From positions 22,659,839 to 22,723,838 of the forward strand of contig NC_135356.1 of assembly GCF_051622035.1 (NCBI RefSeq): DNA of 64,000 nucleotides, written 5' to 3'. The position numbers and the translations under genes were made by a program. Shown piece by piece: positions 1 to 15,500 of the stretch (position 1 is the stretch's first letter; the number at the start of each line of letters is the position of its first letter). The notes under the pieces are model-generated. The model had not been told where the DNA came from. It ran no database searches and was given only the letters and a program-made list of their open reading frames with translations. This DNA is from Arctopsyche grandis. Its lineage: Eukaryota > Arthropoda > Insecta > Trichoptera > Hydropsychidae.

Positions 1-205
1 TTATTTGATTAATTGCAAGAATGACGCCATTTAATGGAATTGTTGCAGAGCATAAATAGACACATATTTAACATAAACATTCGTGAATTATACACACGAT
101 AAATAGACAATTAAATACACCATATTCATCAATGTATGTACATTATGTATTACATATATGGGTATATCAGGAAAATATTCCAAGAGAATTAGGATGAGTC
201 TTTCT

Positions 206-553
206 TTAGACAGTGCGATGAACTCGACTTAGAAGAGGCAATGCATCTTCGTCTTCCCATTTTGCCTCATTATTTTCTCTGTTGCACAAAGACTTTCCAC
301 ACTCACACTTAAGTGGCCATTCGACTTTCAAGACATACGTGTTACCAAAATCTCGACCTAAATGCACCTGGTTCATGTTCATCTTCGTGGATTTCGGCTT
401 GAATTTATATTTCTCTACATGGCGCGATGAATGTTTATCAATGGGAGTCCACATATCTTCGCCGGGTTCTAAGAGACTGACAAAAAAAGTATTCACATCT
501 TCAGACACCTCGTCGAGTATTAGCATTGGGAAGTTGTGACACTTAATCTCCAC
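206..553 (-). CDS. Ccn: Ccn last exon: rest of CTCK domain and stop
   Basis: Begins after acceptor atatttcag with VEIKCHNF and ends at TAA (206-208). After the first knot cysteine there is a 70-80 residue segment without cysteine (from about SEDVNTFFVSLLEPG to VLKVEW) before WPLKCECGKSLC. Vertebrate CCN proteins have only about 20 residues here, so this is a large insertion within the knot. Bases 1-205 would be the 3' untranslated region; no convincing polyadenylation signal was seen in them. Confidence 0.85.
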   Translation of the reverse strand: MEIKCHNFPMLILDEVSEDVNTFFVSLLEPGEDMWTPIDKHSSRHVEKYKFKPKSTKMNMNQVHLGRDFGNTYVLKVEWPLKCECGKSLCNRENNEAKWEDEDALPLLSRVHRTV

Positions 554-3500
554 CTGAAATATTATATGTATTATATTTACATTCAATCACTGTATTTGTA
601 TTTGTTGAATATACTGACTGTGATGGTTGTAGTTTTTGTTGGAAGACAGCAAACGTCCGCTTGAGGACACGGTCCACAGTGACGAGGTGAATAGGGTTTA
701 CGGGACGAGCAAGGACCTAAACGTAAATGTACACCTTTCCAACGTTGCATAGTTTTGCACCAATGCCTCCTCTGTATGTGGAAAATAAGAAAAGTATAAA
801 AAATTAAAATGAATTTGAAAATTTTGCAAATTGAAAAGTTTGACAAATATTTGAGTGGTTATAACATTTTAAAGACGGTAAGATTACTTTCAAATAAATA
901 AAATAATATTCCGTTAGTCACAGACATTACTAACAAACAAACCAGTAGATTCTATGACAGACTCACTAAAAACCATACTAACATACTTGTAAAGAGTCTC
1001 GGTGATTACAACAAAATGTCTATACCTTTCAGGTATAAACACAGATTACCTAAACACAATCTGCTTTAGAACGTCGACTTTGTAGAGTCTTTAGTTAATA
1101 TTATGTATAAGATGTATTATGAGTATTTACATATAAGAATTGTAAATAGGTTTTTGAGCTCTTTTTCTTATTATGCTGTACTTTTTCGTTAGAATAATAT
1201 AATACTTAAATTACTAACAAAAATAAAATAAAATTGTAAAATAGAAAATGATCAGTAGATCAGTAGCTATTAAAAATATATAAGATGCATTGTGAACATG
1301 ATTTAGTAATAATAAAAAGCATTTAAAATCAAAAAATAAATGAGACGAGTCTTTTTCCCATCTATATATGATAATTACAATACAAACTTGTAAATGAAAT
1401 GAAATCATAATGAATATTCTCTTAAGTTTCAAATAAATCAGTGATTTATTGTTAGCTTTCAATTTTGATTGTGTTGTAATTTTCCGTTGACCATATTTTA
1501 ACTTTTACAATGAAATCGAGTATTAAAAGCAAAATAATAACTTGTTAATAATTACAACTCACTGAAATGTTTCAGATTGATTTGAATGCCATGCATATGA
1601 ATAAAAATGAATTATAATCATAGCCCTATTAAAAACCAAAAAATATATATTGAATGATAGACGTCTGTTGAATTTCATTCAAAGCTTATTCGTTAAACAA
1701 TTTTAATGTGACGGTTTTTATTTTCATATGTACATATGTATTATACATGCATAAGTACAATATATGTACATAAGTACAATGCGCGGCCAGCCTAAGTGCG
1801 CAAATATAGATTTTTAAGTCATTATTCCACTTGATTATTATTAACGTGTAATTTTATTGCGAAATTAATGAGTTCACGGTCAGACACACCTTTATCTGCA
1901 CGCGATTTTAAAACAAAACAAATACATATGTACATATATATTGTATACGTAAATGAAATAACAAAATGCTTATTTTGTAAGTTTGTTCCATTTGAAATCT
2001 ATTCGTTTCACTGATTTTGTACAGAGATTTTCGCCAGACATTTGTGCTTCAATAAATCTATTGTGAACAAGATATTGAGTCTACGTTGCAGTTTTGCTGC
2101 ACTAGAATCGCTCGGACGAAAGGTATGACCCAAAAGTTTTAATCGTGGCTTATTTTCCCCACTTTTCTTGAAGCGATGTTGTGCGTAAGAAATGATTGGA
2201 CTTCTCTCATTGATATTATATTTTAAAATTCCAGATTTGTACTCAATTTTTTAAACCTTTTTTGGACCGTGGCCCCCTCCCTTCTCTACCTCCCTCCCAT
2301 TTTTTTCTGGAAAGTAGAAGTAAGTTTATATAATATACAGTCGTACACGTAAAAAATGCCGCATGACTGCATAGTATGTACATTCAATTTGGGTTTTTTC
2401 TCAGAATTCTGTCTCGATTGTTTTCATTTTTTTTTGTTTTTAGGTATGGCGAACTTCAGGTACTCGATATTTGGATACAAAGCAAGTGTTTAAGGTTCGA
2501 CAGTTTTTTGTTGGACGTCATCGCGCAAAACATCTCGCAAAAAATGGATAACTCGAAACAGATGTCGATTGTTTTAAAATCAAAAATTATTACGTTATTC
2601 GAAGCAAATCTTTCTATACGTGAAATATCTCGTCGAGTGGGATTTGGAGAGAGCTCAGTTCGTCGATTTTTGAAAAAATATCTAAATTGGGCTAAGAGCC
2701 ATAGTCATGAGTCATGACTAAAGCCCGGACCCAGAGGGTGCCGCGTATTGTTCAAATGTTGTAAATGCATTGTTAAAAGGTTTCCGAACCTTTTTTACAA
2801 AGGATTTACAACAATGGAACAATGAGCGGCACCTTGGCTATCCTGCCTCTAGTCATGACTATGGTTCTATGGGACTATGGTCATGACTCATGAGTCATGA
2901 GTCATGACTCATAACTCATGAGACTGTCGATGATTGGAAAAGGGTTGTAGTTTCTGAAAAATCGAAGTTCAATTTCTTTGGGCAGGATGGGATGCCCATT
3001 ATTCGTCGGAAAGTTGGCGAAAGTTATTGCATTTCTCCGGTCGTTGCGCATTCGCCGCATTTAATGGTTTAAGGGTGTATGACCGCATATGGTTTAGAAT
3101 CCCTAACAATTATTGAGGGAATAATGAATGCAGAAATGTACTTTTAAATTTTGTAATTCCAACGATCGAGAAAATAACGCAACATTCAAAAATCCGATTT
3201 AATCAAGCGATTCTGCACCATGTCATCGCTCACGAGCCGAAAGTACAATTTCGATTTTTTTTGTCTAAATCTTTTACTAAATGATTAATAATATCCTTTA
3301 TCACTTACAGATCACAGAATTTAAGAATATACTGGGCATCAAATCATTAGAATGGCCGGGAAACAATCCAGATCTGAATCTAATCGAAAACCTATGAGGC
3401 TATTTTAAAGAGAAAATTGGCAAAACGACGTACATCAAATATTATAGAATTGCGTAAAAATATAACCGAAACTTGGGAAAATGATATTACGACGGAATGT

Positions 3501-6500
3501 TTAAATTCACTGTACGAAATCAAAGCATATTGGTGACTATTCAAAACCGAGGCGGCAGTACGAAATATTGAAATATAATTAGAATAACATTATCCAAAAA
3601 TAGTTTTATTTACAAAAGATCTTTTCAATACTTCACAAGGAATGTTAGCTTTAGAAATTTAGCAACAAAAACGGTGTGAGGATAATCTGACCCCCATAAA
3701 TTTAACTTCGGCGCAAGTACCGCCAGTACAACGGGAACGGGAATTGCATGCGTTATTGTGGCATTACAACGTATGCCGGGTTCAGCTAGTTTAAATATGA
3801 AAATTTTATAACTTTTTTCTGACTCCCCTAGAGCTCGTTAGGCCTCCCCAAAAGTAGAATTTTGGTTTGTGCCCCCCTTGAGAGGGTCTGGGCCTCCCAA
3901 GGGGCCCACGTGGACCCAGGTTGAGAAACGCTGGCTTAGTATACCATTTTCAACTAAATGGAAATAAAACGTGGAACTAATAAACCAGTATTTCACCGCA
4001 TGGTTTAGTTATTTATTTAGAAATCAAATCAGAAATAAAAATGTATGTAAGTTTGGAGGGTAATTTAAGTTTTTCGTTTATGAGGTTACGACTTCGCATG
4101 CATGGATTTCGAGCACGTGAGCTCTACAATCGATAAGCAAGTTTCCATTTTCATGTGAGGTAAAATAGATCATCCTTGACCTGGTTATAGCATTTAGCTT
4201 ACGCTAGAATCGATAAACGTTTTTCATACTAAACAAAATCTTTGCACTTCAACTACATACATATGAAAGTTTTGAATAAAGGAGGTTTGTAAACATGGAC
4301 TACGGTTTACAAACCTCTGAAACATTGGTTTAGTTCGAAACGAGGACATACATACCAATGAAACACGATTTCGAGATAGCCGATGTATCTGACACATCTC
4401 AACATGCATTGGTCCTTTAGGGCGAAATCGCACAGCGGTGAATGTGGCACGTGGTTTTTTTTTATTATATACTTTTAAAAATGCGAAAAAAATTATGCGT
4501 GCCTTTCAGTGCCGTGCCGGCCATTCATGGAACGAACCGGCATGCCCCACCCCACAATGATCATTTGGACCTATTTCGGTTAAATTCGTGTGCTAAATAT
4601 TTATCCTTGCTTGACAGTGATCGATAACGGTGTATTCCATATTTGAAGAAATGTAGGAGACCACCCATGGCGAGTAGCCATGCACGCGGTGTGCCGTTCA
4701 TCGCTATATGTTTTCGCCCTAGGGCCGGGCTCCACCGTGCAACTTAGTCGGCCGACTAGTTGCGCAACACGAAAAAATGTATGGAAATGTGTGCGACAAA
4801 CAAGTTAACGGGTGTGGCATGTCTACCTGCAACCATTAGTCTGGTCGCCCTCAACCAAGTCGCTCGCAAGTTGCACGGTGCGGCCCGGCCCTTACTCTCA
4901 TTTTCTAAATCATTCAATATTGTAATCGGATGGTGTAGTTTTTGCATTATTTGAATATTTCATATGCGTGATTCAATTGTTTTTTGATATTGAGAAATCA
5001 ATATACTTCAAAACAATCTAATACCTCTTTTAAAGTTACTTTTAAAATCGAGGCAATTGTTTTTATTGTGCAATTATACGTATTTTAAAACCGTCAATAA
5101 AGTATCACCAGATTTAAATTCAAGAAATTTAAAAACATCTGCAAATACATATTATAATAGTAGATTGAATACATATGTATGAATGTACATATATAACTAA
5201 CCCTTATATGATGTGTAGCGCTGAAATTCGCCTGTCGAACTGGAATACAGGATTTCCTCTGACACAGACGGGTTTCCTTTCTCATTATGCATGAAGGATT
5301 GACGTTCGATGTCCTGAAGGATAGCCCAGTTCCACATGTAATCGAGCATTCACTCCAGGGAGTAGCCTTTTCAATGCATTTTGGAGGATCGGTCACTGGA
5401 TAAAATACAAACATGAGAAGTTTTCAAAATACAAACATGAGAAGTTTTCAAAATACAAACATGAGAAGTTTTCAAAATACATACATATATGAAATACAAT
5501 ATGTGACGTGTGGACGTGATTTTTTTATCATCTCACATATGAGCCGGTATATTTGAAAGTGGCCAAAGTCCAATTTTCACTTCCAAATACACTATAGGTA
5601 CCTGTTTAACTTAATTCACAAATTGTTATCACTGATTTTAATTCGATATGTCCATTATCTCGGAAAAGCAGAATAAACGTATAATAAATAGGCCAGAATT
5701 ATTTTTAAATATTGTTAGACGCAAAACATTATATTTAATTTTTTGCGGAATATTTTTCGAAATAAAGCAAAAATGGCACTTTCAATTACGACTCATGAAT
5801 CTCCGCTTTCGCTGTTGAAACATTGGCGTTTTAATATTCCATTTTCATATGAAGATCCGTCGAACGGATATAGACAAGAATGTCGCCTTCAACAATGGAA
5901 AAAGGTAATTAGGATGCGCTCGAGCTGTTAGATGAGATGTCTGTACCACCGTATTCAATACATCATAATGTGTAAATACCAAACATGTAATAAAAATTAG
6001 CTTTGGGGCGCATATTTGCGAAAGACTTAATTAAAATTACCTAAAAATCATAATTAATTATTATTCTACATTCATTTTCTCATTTTTATTGACTGCATCT
6101 CAGAGAAATGTTATAATAATATAAGTGGCTTTAGGCGTTATATTGTTGTCAAGTGACGATTGTATTTGATGCTTGGTGGTTGACGTATGTCCGATAAAAA
6201 CTTCTCTGTGCAAGGGCAATCGGCAAATGCATCGTTAAAAATTGCACGATGCATTCAAAAACACACAATAAACAACAGGGGATACATTTTTATAAGAAAA
6301 TTGATCATTTAAGTAATATATTATTCAATTAACATCATATATGATAGTTTTCATGAAAGCGTCATGGCGACAGCTAGCATTCGGCAATAGCATACGCATA
6401 CGCGTACAATAATGCGTAGTTATGGATAGAGGTAGGACCGGAAGCGTGCTTTTTCTAGGAAATAGGGCATTTTGGGTCTATTTTCCAGGAAAAATACAAA

Positions 6501-9500
6501 CTACAAAGCTAGAGAGCATTAAAAAGGTTCACCATAAAAATGAACAATGAACAAAGAACGCCGCAAAGTTGGTCCGCTCTTTAGTTATGGAAACGATACC
6601 CGTGTTATTGAAACAAGAAATGTATTCGAAATGGTGCTTCTATTATTATGACATTTCTCTGCTGCATCTAGTCAAAAATCTTTTCAAAATAATTAAAACA
6701 ACAAAAAACGGTTAATTTTTGGTCTGGAATAATAAGCGTTCGCAAAAATCCGTCCGAAAATATATGTATTGTACAGAAAATTAACCGCACCTCGACGAGA
6801 TAAATAGACAATATATAGTTGGTTGGTTTCAAAAAATTTTAACGAGCTCTAAATAAAATACTCAATTTCATTTATATCAATATGTGAATAAATGTAAATA
6901 TCAAATATGTAAATACAGTAAGTCCTCGACTTCGCGAATTCGTACTTACACGGTTGAGAATTTAAAAAAAAATCAACTACGCAGTTTCACCGATTTCTGG
7001 CGTCATTGGCACGTGCAGCTGACACATATGGACGAAAATACATTTCGCACTAAATAACAATGGCAACGCGACCACTTCCACTTGTATGTACTCGATCTTC
7101 AAGTTCACCATGATCAGTCAAATTTCAGCAAAGTCAGTCAAAGACAGCCGTTTTTTGCATAAAACTAAATATGTTTAAAAAAATATTAAGAAGCGAAACA
7201 TTATAAGTATAACTATGGAGACCAAAGTGATAATTATTAAAAGTCATGGAAATGGTAATGAGACCATAGACTATGTATAACTATGGAGACCAAAGTGGTA
7301 ATTATTAAAAGTCATGGAAATGGTAATGAGACCATAGACATAGCACATTATTATAAATTAAATGAATCGGCCGTCAGAACTATCATACTTATAAAGTTAG
7401 AAATATGGAACATGTAAAAAAATATGCTCCATTGCAAGGAAGGATCATTGCTAAAAAAAGAGGCGAATTTATTGAAGAAATTGAAAGAAACATCGGTGCT
7501 GCCTGGAATGAAGTTTCAATATCTACCATGAAAGGCGTTTGGAAGAAGCTCACTCCTCAGTTTTTTTGATGACGTTGATCAAAATCAACGGACACTGATC
7601 GGTTTACGCAAGTGAATAAAGCAGTGCAGGATGCTATTGCCTGTTATAAACTGATTAATTATGAAACAAAGGGCTACAGTACAAACATCACTGGACAAGT
7701 ACATATTGATGTACTTAAAGATGAATTAAATGAAAGAGGTCCCATTTCATCATCATCAAAGTCTGAGGATATTGTAATTTTATAATACCTACATACATAC
7801 ACTTATAGATGTACATGCGTACATATGTATGTATTGTTTTATTACTTTTTTTTAATTTTGTATATGTTCTTATACTAATGTACCTATACAATCCTACCAA
7901 GTAAATGTTACTTTAATGAAGATTTATACACTTTTGTCCCTTGATACAAAAATACTAATACATTAAAGAATTCCTCGACTAACGCGGTTTTCGACTTAAT
8001 AGAGGACTTACTGTATACATATTTGATATGTACACTGGATAAATATGCATTGCTGAAATTCCATTACATACATACATACATAAAATATTAATCGGAGTGT
8101 TCTTAATTTGTCATTTTTTTAAAAATGTTACTCGATGCGATTTTGTTAATGGTGTGTCGAGACAGTAGTTGAATGAGCCAAATCAATATCGACACCAATA
8201 ACTAATTCTGATTCAAAACATGTAAGTGATAATTGCGAAAATGGCATAAATTGCGTTGTAAACACGACGACATTGTTAAAAACAATTATATGATAAGAAT
8301 GACATACATATGTATGTAATCAAAGTCGAAGTTTCACACAAACACAATACTCCAATCTTGAATTTTGCTTTTTATACTTATTATTATATATTCCTCAAAT
8401 ACATACACACATTTACATATGTTTGTTTCGTTATCTAATTTTGTTTTTTATTTGCATAGCAACGTTTTTGTCGCTCACTGTACGAATGTAAGTGAGCCAA
8501 GTCTTTGCTTATGCGGTCTGATTAAAATTTCAATATGCAAACCGGAGATTAACGTCATCTGCACTCATTCCTTATAGGCATGTGCATGCATGTAAACCAG
8601 TGCTACTCAAACTATGGTCCGCGGCCCATTACTGGTCCGCGGAGAAAGACGTAATTAAAAAAAATAAAACAATAGCTTATGTCAGAACTATTTCAAAATA
8701 TAGACTGGATAGCCAAGCTAGCTTATTTGACAGATATTTTTTGCGTTTTGAATGACCTTAACTTATCCATGCAAGGAAGAATGTCATCTTGTTTCACAAT
8801 GGCAGACAATACAGATGGGTTGAAACGAAAACTAAAAACATGGAAGATTCGTGTTTCAAAAGATTGCTATGACATGTTTCACAATTTGGCTGATATTATT
8901 TACGAAGGAGGAGAGGAGCTATGATTTCTTTGCGCGATATAATCAGTTGTCATTTGACAAATTTATCAGAGCGATTCGATTTCTATTTTCCACCAGATGA
9001 CGATCCACGAAATTAATTTTTGCCATGGAATGACAATACATCACCCTATTTGGAAGATAAACTAATTGATCTGACTACAAATCAAGAATTAAAAAAAAAT
9101 GTTTTGAAACCACAACTTCACTTGCAGGCTTTTGGATCAAATTAAAAGTAGAATTCTCATATATTTATAAACTTCCAGTGAAAACTCTTTTACCATTTGC
9201 ATCAACTTACCTTTGCGAGACTGGTTTCTCAATCATGAGTATAATTAAAACAAAAAATCGTAATAGTGTGGATATTTATGATCCATTGCGTGTGGCATTG
9301 TCTTCGATTAAACCACGACTGGATAAGTTATCTAATAACTAGAGGTAGGATAGTCACAGTGCTATCCATTGTTCGGCAAACCTTTAACAATGCATTTACA
9401 ACCTTTGAACAATACACGGCCCCCTCAGGCTCCGGTGACTACTAATAACAAACAAGCTCATATGTATGTCTCATTAGTTTTTTTTTTTTGTATTTTCATT

Positions 9501-12500
9501 TTTTATCTTTGTCTAAGTATATACATACATATTGTACTTCTTTGAATTAAATAAAATAATTTTTACTACTTAGATTTTATTTTATTTTTATTTGTTTACA
9601 AGTTTTCAAGCATATACATATATAACCTTTTTATTTTAAAATATGATGCCAGTCCGTGAGAATTACTGAAATATATATACTGGTCCGCCAGCTGAAAAAG
9701 TTTGAGTAGCACTGATGTAAACACGTGTGATAGAATATGTGCAAATAAAACTGTGCAATGACTATATGTATATACACATGTGTATATACGGACAAAGATA
9801 CACAGTATTCACGCACAAACGAACGTGCTCAAAGTAGATGTCCAATTATTAGGTATAAATCGATAAATACATGTTTGCAAATGCGCTTATGAGCCACCAA
9901 CTGATACACACCCAGTTTCCCCTAGATATGTATGTATGTATATTACCAGTGCCGGTTTTAGGGGGGGGGGCTGAGTCGGGCGGCACCCAAGGGCGCCAAT
10001 CGATGCGCCGAAGTCGCTTTAAAATTTAAAATTAGAGCGCTAAATGACCTACAATATTTATGATTAGATTGCGAAAGACGCCTCTACTTTCTAAGCTCAA
10101 ACATTTGTACTCGGCAAATTTTATTCATTACGTGCAATTTTATTACCGAAGAAATTATTTTAGAATCCAACAGTTAAACGGATATTCAAAGACGTGGGGT
10201 ATTTTGTATTTTGTAAAAAATATACTGGAATGACCCGATCTTCAAATTTAACTGCCGGCACTGTATATTACATAGTCATATGTATGTATGTGTATTACGA
10301 CGATGAATTTGATATTAATTTGCTCATTCATCGAGGTTTCCAATATTAAATATTCCAATATTGTATATTCCAATATTGAATATTCCAATATTGAATATTC
10401 CAATATTGTATCGATGATTACTATATTACAAGTATACTTTAAATTATGCTCGAGTTGAGTTTTCATTCAATTGTGATGTTATAAACTTCAAAGTACAATA
10501 GTTGCATATTTGTTGTGTTCGAACTCCTCTATTTAGTTTTCAATGGATATTTTAATTTAATATGTAATCGGAACTTGACATGGACAAAGCTGTCATATTA
10601 TAATATACATATGTATTACACGCTTATGTATTGATTGCTTTGGATCCTTCCATATAAAGCTTTCTTGTCCTGTCTAATCTCCAGTCGACCCTTTTTTTTA
10701 ATTTATAAGACGCGTGAAACGTGCAGTTTCCGCATGAACTAAGCCCACCCCTCTATCCTAGAGTCCTTTATTTATTTTATAGTATAAATATGTGTGAGAA
10801 CATGCAGTCGGCATTTAAACAACTCTCATTCGGAACGGTCTTTCAGTTCGAAAACGAGAATTAAACAAACCTCTCCAAACGGTCCTTCATTATAAGCAGA
10901 ATTTAAACACCTTTCCTATTTACCCGAACAAAATTCAAACAACTCTCTGAGAAATTTGTGAAAATAAATATATTATATATGAAATAAAAGAACTTCTCAC
11001 CTAACATCAACAATCATCGACTCATAACACCTGACCTTTGAAAGTGCTTCGAAACGTTCGTAATGAATCGTCGCGATAAACATAAAAACAAAAACAAAAC
11101 ATGTTGTTGTTTTGAATTATTTTTCCTCTGAAAACATTGTTTCCTTTGATATTTTTTGTATAAAAGTAATTATACATAAGGGGCTAAACATCAAACATTG
11201 CTTACTTTGATATTTTTATATAAAATGCTTATACAGAAGAAGCCAAACGTCAGAGTAGAATTTGTGGAGTTAAAAGCATTTTTATAAATTATATAAATTC
11301 AATGATATTTTGCACAATGAATGTTTAGTACACGGAGATTTTATCTGTTATAGTCAATATTTATTTAAGACAAATAATAGACATGTCCGGTAGTAAAAAT
11401 GATGACATAAAGAGACGTATGGAATTAGTTCGGAATGCATTTGGGCGAATGAATGCCGTTTTAGAATCAAAAGATACCGATTTGCCTGTAAAAAAAGATC
11501 TTCGATGCTACACAAAGTCCGAAGCACTCAAAGAAGTATAGAACCCTGCATGCTCGGCATAACGAGATAAGATAAGAAGAGGAATACATGGGTGAGAGTT
11601 ATGACGAGGGTAGTGGAGAGAGTGAAGAGGTTAAAATGGCAATGGGCGGGTCACGTAGTTAGAAGAATGGACAAGAGAAGTGCTAGAATGGTACCCGAGA
11701 GAATGTAAAAGGTTAAGTGTAGGGCCAGACCACTCAACCTATGAACGACTTGGTTGACGGGGTTTGTCTCTGACAAGTTGCATAATGTCGCCGTTTTTAT
11801 TTCAACTCGCGGACGACAATAAATCTGACCATACTGTCACACGTGCTAATAGTTTTTTCACTATAGAGACCAAAAGATAGTCGTATGATCTCAAAATACA
11901 ATACAATACCGCTCAGATCTAACGTATATATTGTAATTTATTGGGGTTTTCAACATCTCTATTATTTCAAATGTTAATTTTACACGACACAGGCACATCA
12001 TGTACATTTAAAATAATATATGTATATTAGAGATTTCAATATGAAACAATGAGTAAAAACGATACAGTTACAGGAACTGTTTAGAAATCATTGTTCAGAA
12101 GATTTATTGCAGCAGCTGTTTAAATCTTCTTACAACTCTATGCAAGTGTTGCATGTGTCGAAAGTCCTCCAAAACCGCTGTCTATTGTTAAATACACAAG
12201 GACACTGTTATTTATATTATCCACATAATTTGTAGACCACATTTTTTTTTAATTTTCTCCAACTAATTGTATTTCGTCTCTTCTTCCTCGATCTCCGGCA
12301 AATTCCATTGTTATATTGTTGTTATTTCAAATTAATGTTTATTGTACTCGATAGATTTAACAAACTTATATAGTAAAGATATTTGAATATCTGAAAGAAG
12401 ATATATACAATAGAGGCATGTCGTAGATTGCTCACAGTATGGTGTTGAATCCATTTAATTATATAATTCTCGTTGGTTCAACGTTCGTCTACATAGTTCG

Positions 12501-15500
12501 ACTACATAGTTGCATGAATCGGCGTGCGTTGATGAGTTTTTTTTTGTATGGAGTCGCGCGCTTGTCGCTGGGTCCGGTCTACCCCCATCCAAAACTATAC
12601 ATTTTTAACGATCGTGTCGGTCGTTCAGTTCATAAAAACGGCTTCAAATGATATCAACCGTCGTCGGACTTTAATTACCCGAGAGACCGCCATGTTGCAG
12701 GGTGCGGCCTGATAAAATGTAACCCCATACAATGTGTATGGGATCGGTCATTTTGCAACTTCAGAAGTACACGTCACGTCAACCAAGTTATTAGCGAGTT
12801 GAGCGGTGCGGCCCGGACCCGAGAGACTGATATGTTGCAGAGTGTGGCCTGATACAATGTGATCCCATACAATTTGTTTGGGATCGATCATTTTGTAACT
12901 TCAAAGCAACAAACCTCGTCAACCATGTTGAGCGGTCTGGCCCGAGGCTAGTAAATAGGATTCTAAGATTCTTCCATTTAAAATATCGATTAAAAACTCG
13001 GCGCTAAACTTTCATCCGACGAAAAAAATATTATGAAATTAAATGAAGCACTAACCCATAGGTGCATCACACAGCCATTGTCGACAGCAATGTCCAGGTA
13101 AATCAATCAGTCTCGGGTGTGTGCAGGAGCCTTTAGGTGAAATATTCTCGTTGGGACATCTAGATGCACAAACGTATGTTCCATTCTGCAATAATTCGAA
13201 TGATTAAACCATCTATTTATAATACAATTTGTAAACTTATTGAAATTCACATTGCTATTTACATATACCAATGTCGATCGACTTTGCTACTTGAAAACAA
13301 TAGGATATTTCATTATTCTGAATACACTGCTTATTAAAAATAATAATACATACATAAATTGAAAGAGACATACACTGTATATATACGTATTTGGTATTTG
13401 TAAGTTTTTTGATAAATTCTATTGAAATGCATATTTCTTAGTTTCGATGAAATATGTATACATACAATATTTAAGTCTAAAGTTTCAAAATAATACTTTC
13501 GACTTTTTCCATCGTTCTTTTAACCAACTTGTCGATCGTCCCGTACCAGTTTCAAATTAACTCAGTTATTTTTTAACAATGTCATTATTTTAGCCATGGC
13601 AGTAGTTCATAGAGAGGTCACTCTCGTATTTGGCGTAAGGCCATGAATAATATTTTCCGGTGCAGGATTCGGCACTTGTGCAATAATTGCATAGTAAACC
13701 TTGTATATGTACCTATGTAAATGTATGTATGAATTGTTATGTATATCATCTCCATCTTCCATTTGATATTTTTAACACATGTTTCAAAATATTATTTAAA
13801 TTTGTTTACAATTAAGTATGATTTCAAAATGCTAAATTAGCATCGCGTGCAACGTTGCACTGCAATTTTGCTTTATCGTTAATTTTACAAAATAAACGGG
13901 CTTATCATTTGAGAAGAGGAGATAAATTGTATACACATTCATACGTGTTTTCAAAAATGTTATAAATTAGATAACACTATTGAAACAAATACATTAATCG
14001 ATATATTTTTTACATGAGACATACATACATATACATATGTAATGCTGTATTAACTTTAAGCAATCAATGAGTATAGGTGTACGGCTAGAATATTAAATTG
14101 ATTGATTGCTACTCACCTGACAAATACATTGGGTTCGACAATCTAGAGAAAATTGTTCTCCATGCTGATAAAAACGTGTGTCAATCAAACATCCTTTAGC
14201 TACGGGCACTAAAAAATAAAAGTACATAAAGTACACAATTTCAACGGAAAATGTTCCTAACGATGTCGAAAACAGGTATGAAAACTACATAGTTTATGAA
14301 AGTTCATTAAAAACCTACAAAATCGTTTAAAGTTGCTTTGTCTTCACATCTATGGAATGTACGTTATTCGATTGACATTTGTTGGCATGTGTGTATGTTC
14401 TATTAATATCTGACCCTCATATCTTGAAGATAAATATGCAATTAAGTTATCCTATTAAGTGCAATCTGTATGTAGATACATACATATGTATATATGTAAT
14501 TTGCGTGCTTAAAATAGTGTGTGTATATATATACTTAAAAACCTCGTTATTTATGTATTTGTGTTTGATTCTAAATTTTTAAATAATATTAAATGCATAT
14601 ATACGCTGACCATATAGACTATATTTAAGAAGACAGTTCTTTATTTCACTGCTATATCATTTAGAATTAATTATTTTCTAAAATTGCCCTTCTGTCATTT
14701 ATTTTGTGAAGGCAAATCCTCAAAAAATTTTTTTTTGAATATTTCTTAGATTAAGAAATTTCATAAACATTTTAAAAATCGTTGAATTTTCCTCGTGTCT
14801 CCCTGGATCTAATGCCCCCCCCCCCCCATTGAATAAATATTTTCATGAGTGAACAATATGTAGAAAGATCCCAATTAAAAATAGACACACTAGAAGCATG
14901 CATTTATACCAAAATGCAACTTAGAAATGAACTCTATGTAACTTTGTATTTTTTAAAAAGCACCTGCGTTATTAAAAAAATAATTCTTGTGAAAAATATC
15001 AAAATTCATGTCATTAAAATTTTAATGATGTGTAAGAAATATGATTGGTTAAAATTCTAAATGTTATAAAATTATAAAGCGTTCTTTATTATTTCTTCAT
15101 ATGTCCTTTATTTTCTCCAAAATAATATGGTCACTGTACGTATACCTATACATACATATACAAAGGGCAAAGTTCTGGAGAGGGCAATAAGCTACGTACA
15201 TACATATGTACCATGATAAATTCATAACTTGAGATGAATCATAAATAAAAACATTTTAAGTTATAATAACTTTAAATAAACAGATCTTCGAATAGCCGTT
15301 TTTGTACTCTTAAAAAGTTAAATGTGCTTCAAATTGAATTTTTATTTATTCTTTTCCAATTTATTTTTAAATAATATGAACCTTACACCTAACAAATCAG
15401 GCATTGATAAAAAATATTGAGAAGATGCATTCAATAAGTGAAAGCTAATATCAGATTGAAAAAGCGACGATCCGTTCAGCAAATCCACTTAAATTCACTC

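Noticed and set aside
10338-10410. CRISPR-like regular repeats
   Set aside because: Contiguous 15-mers without spacers in a eukaryotic genome; a simple tandem repeat.
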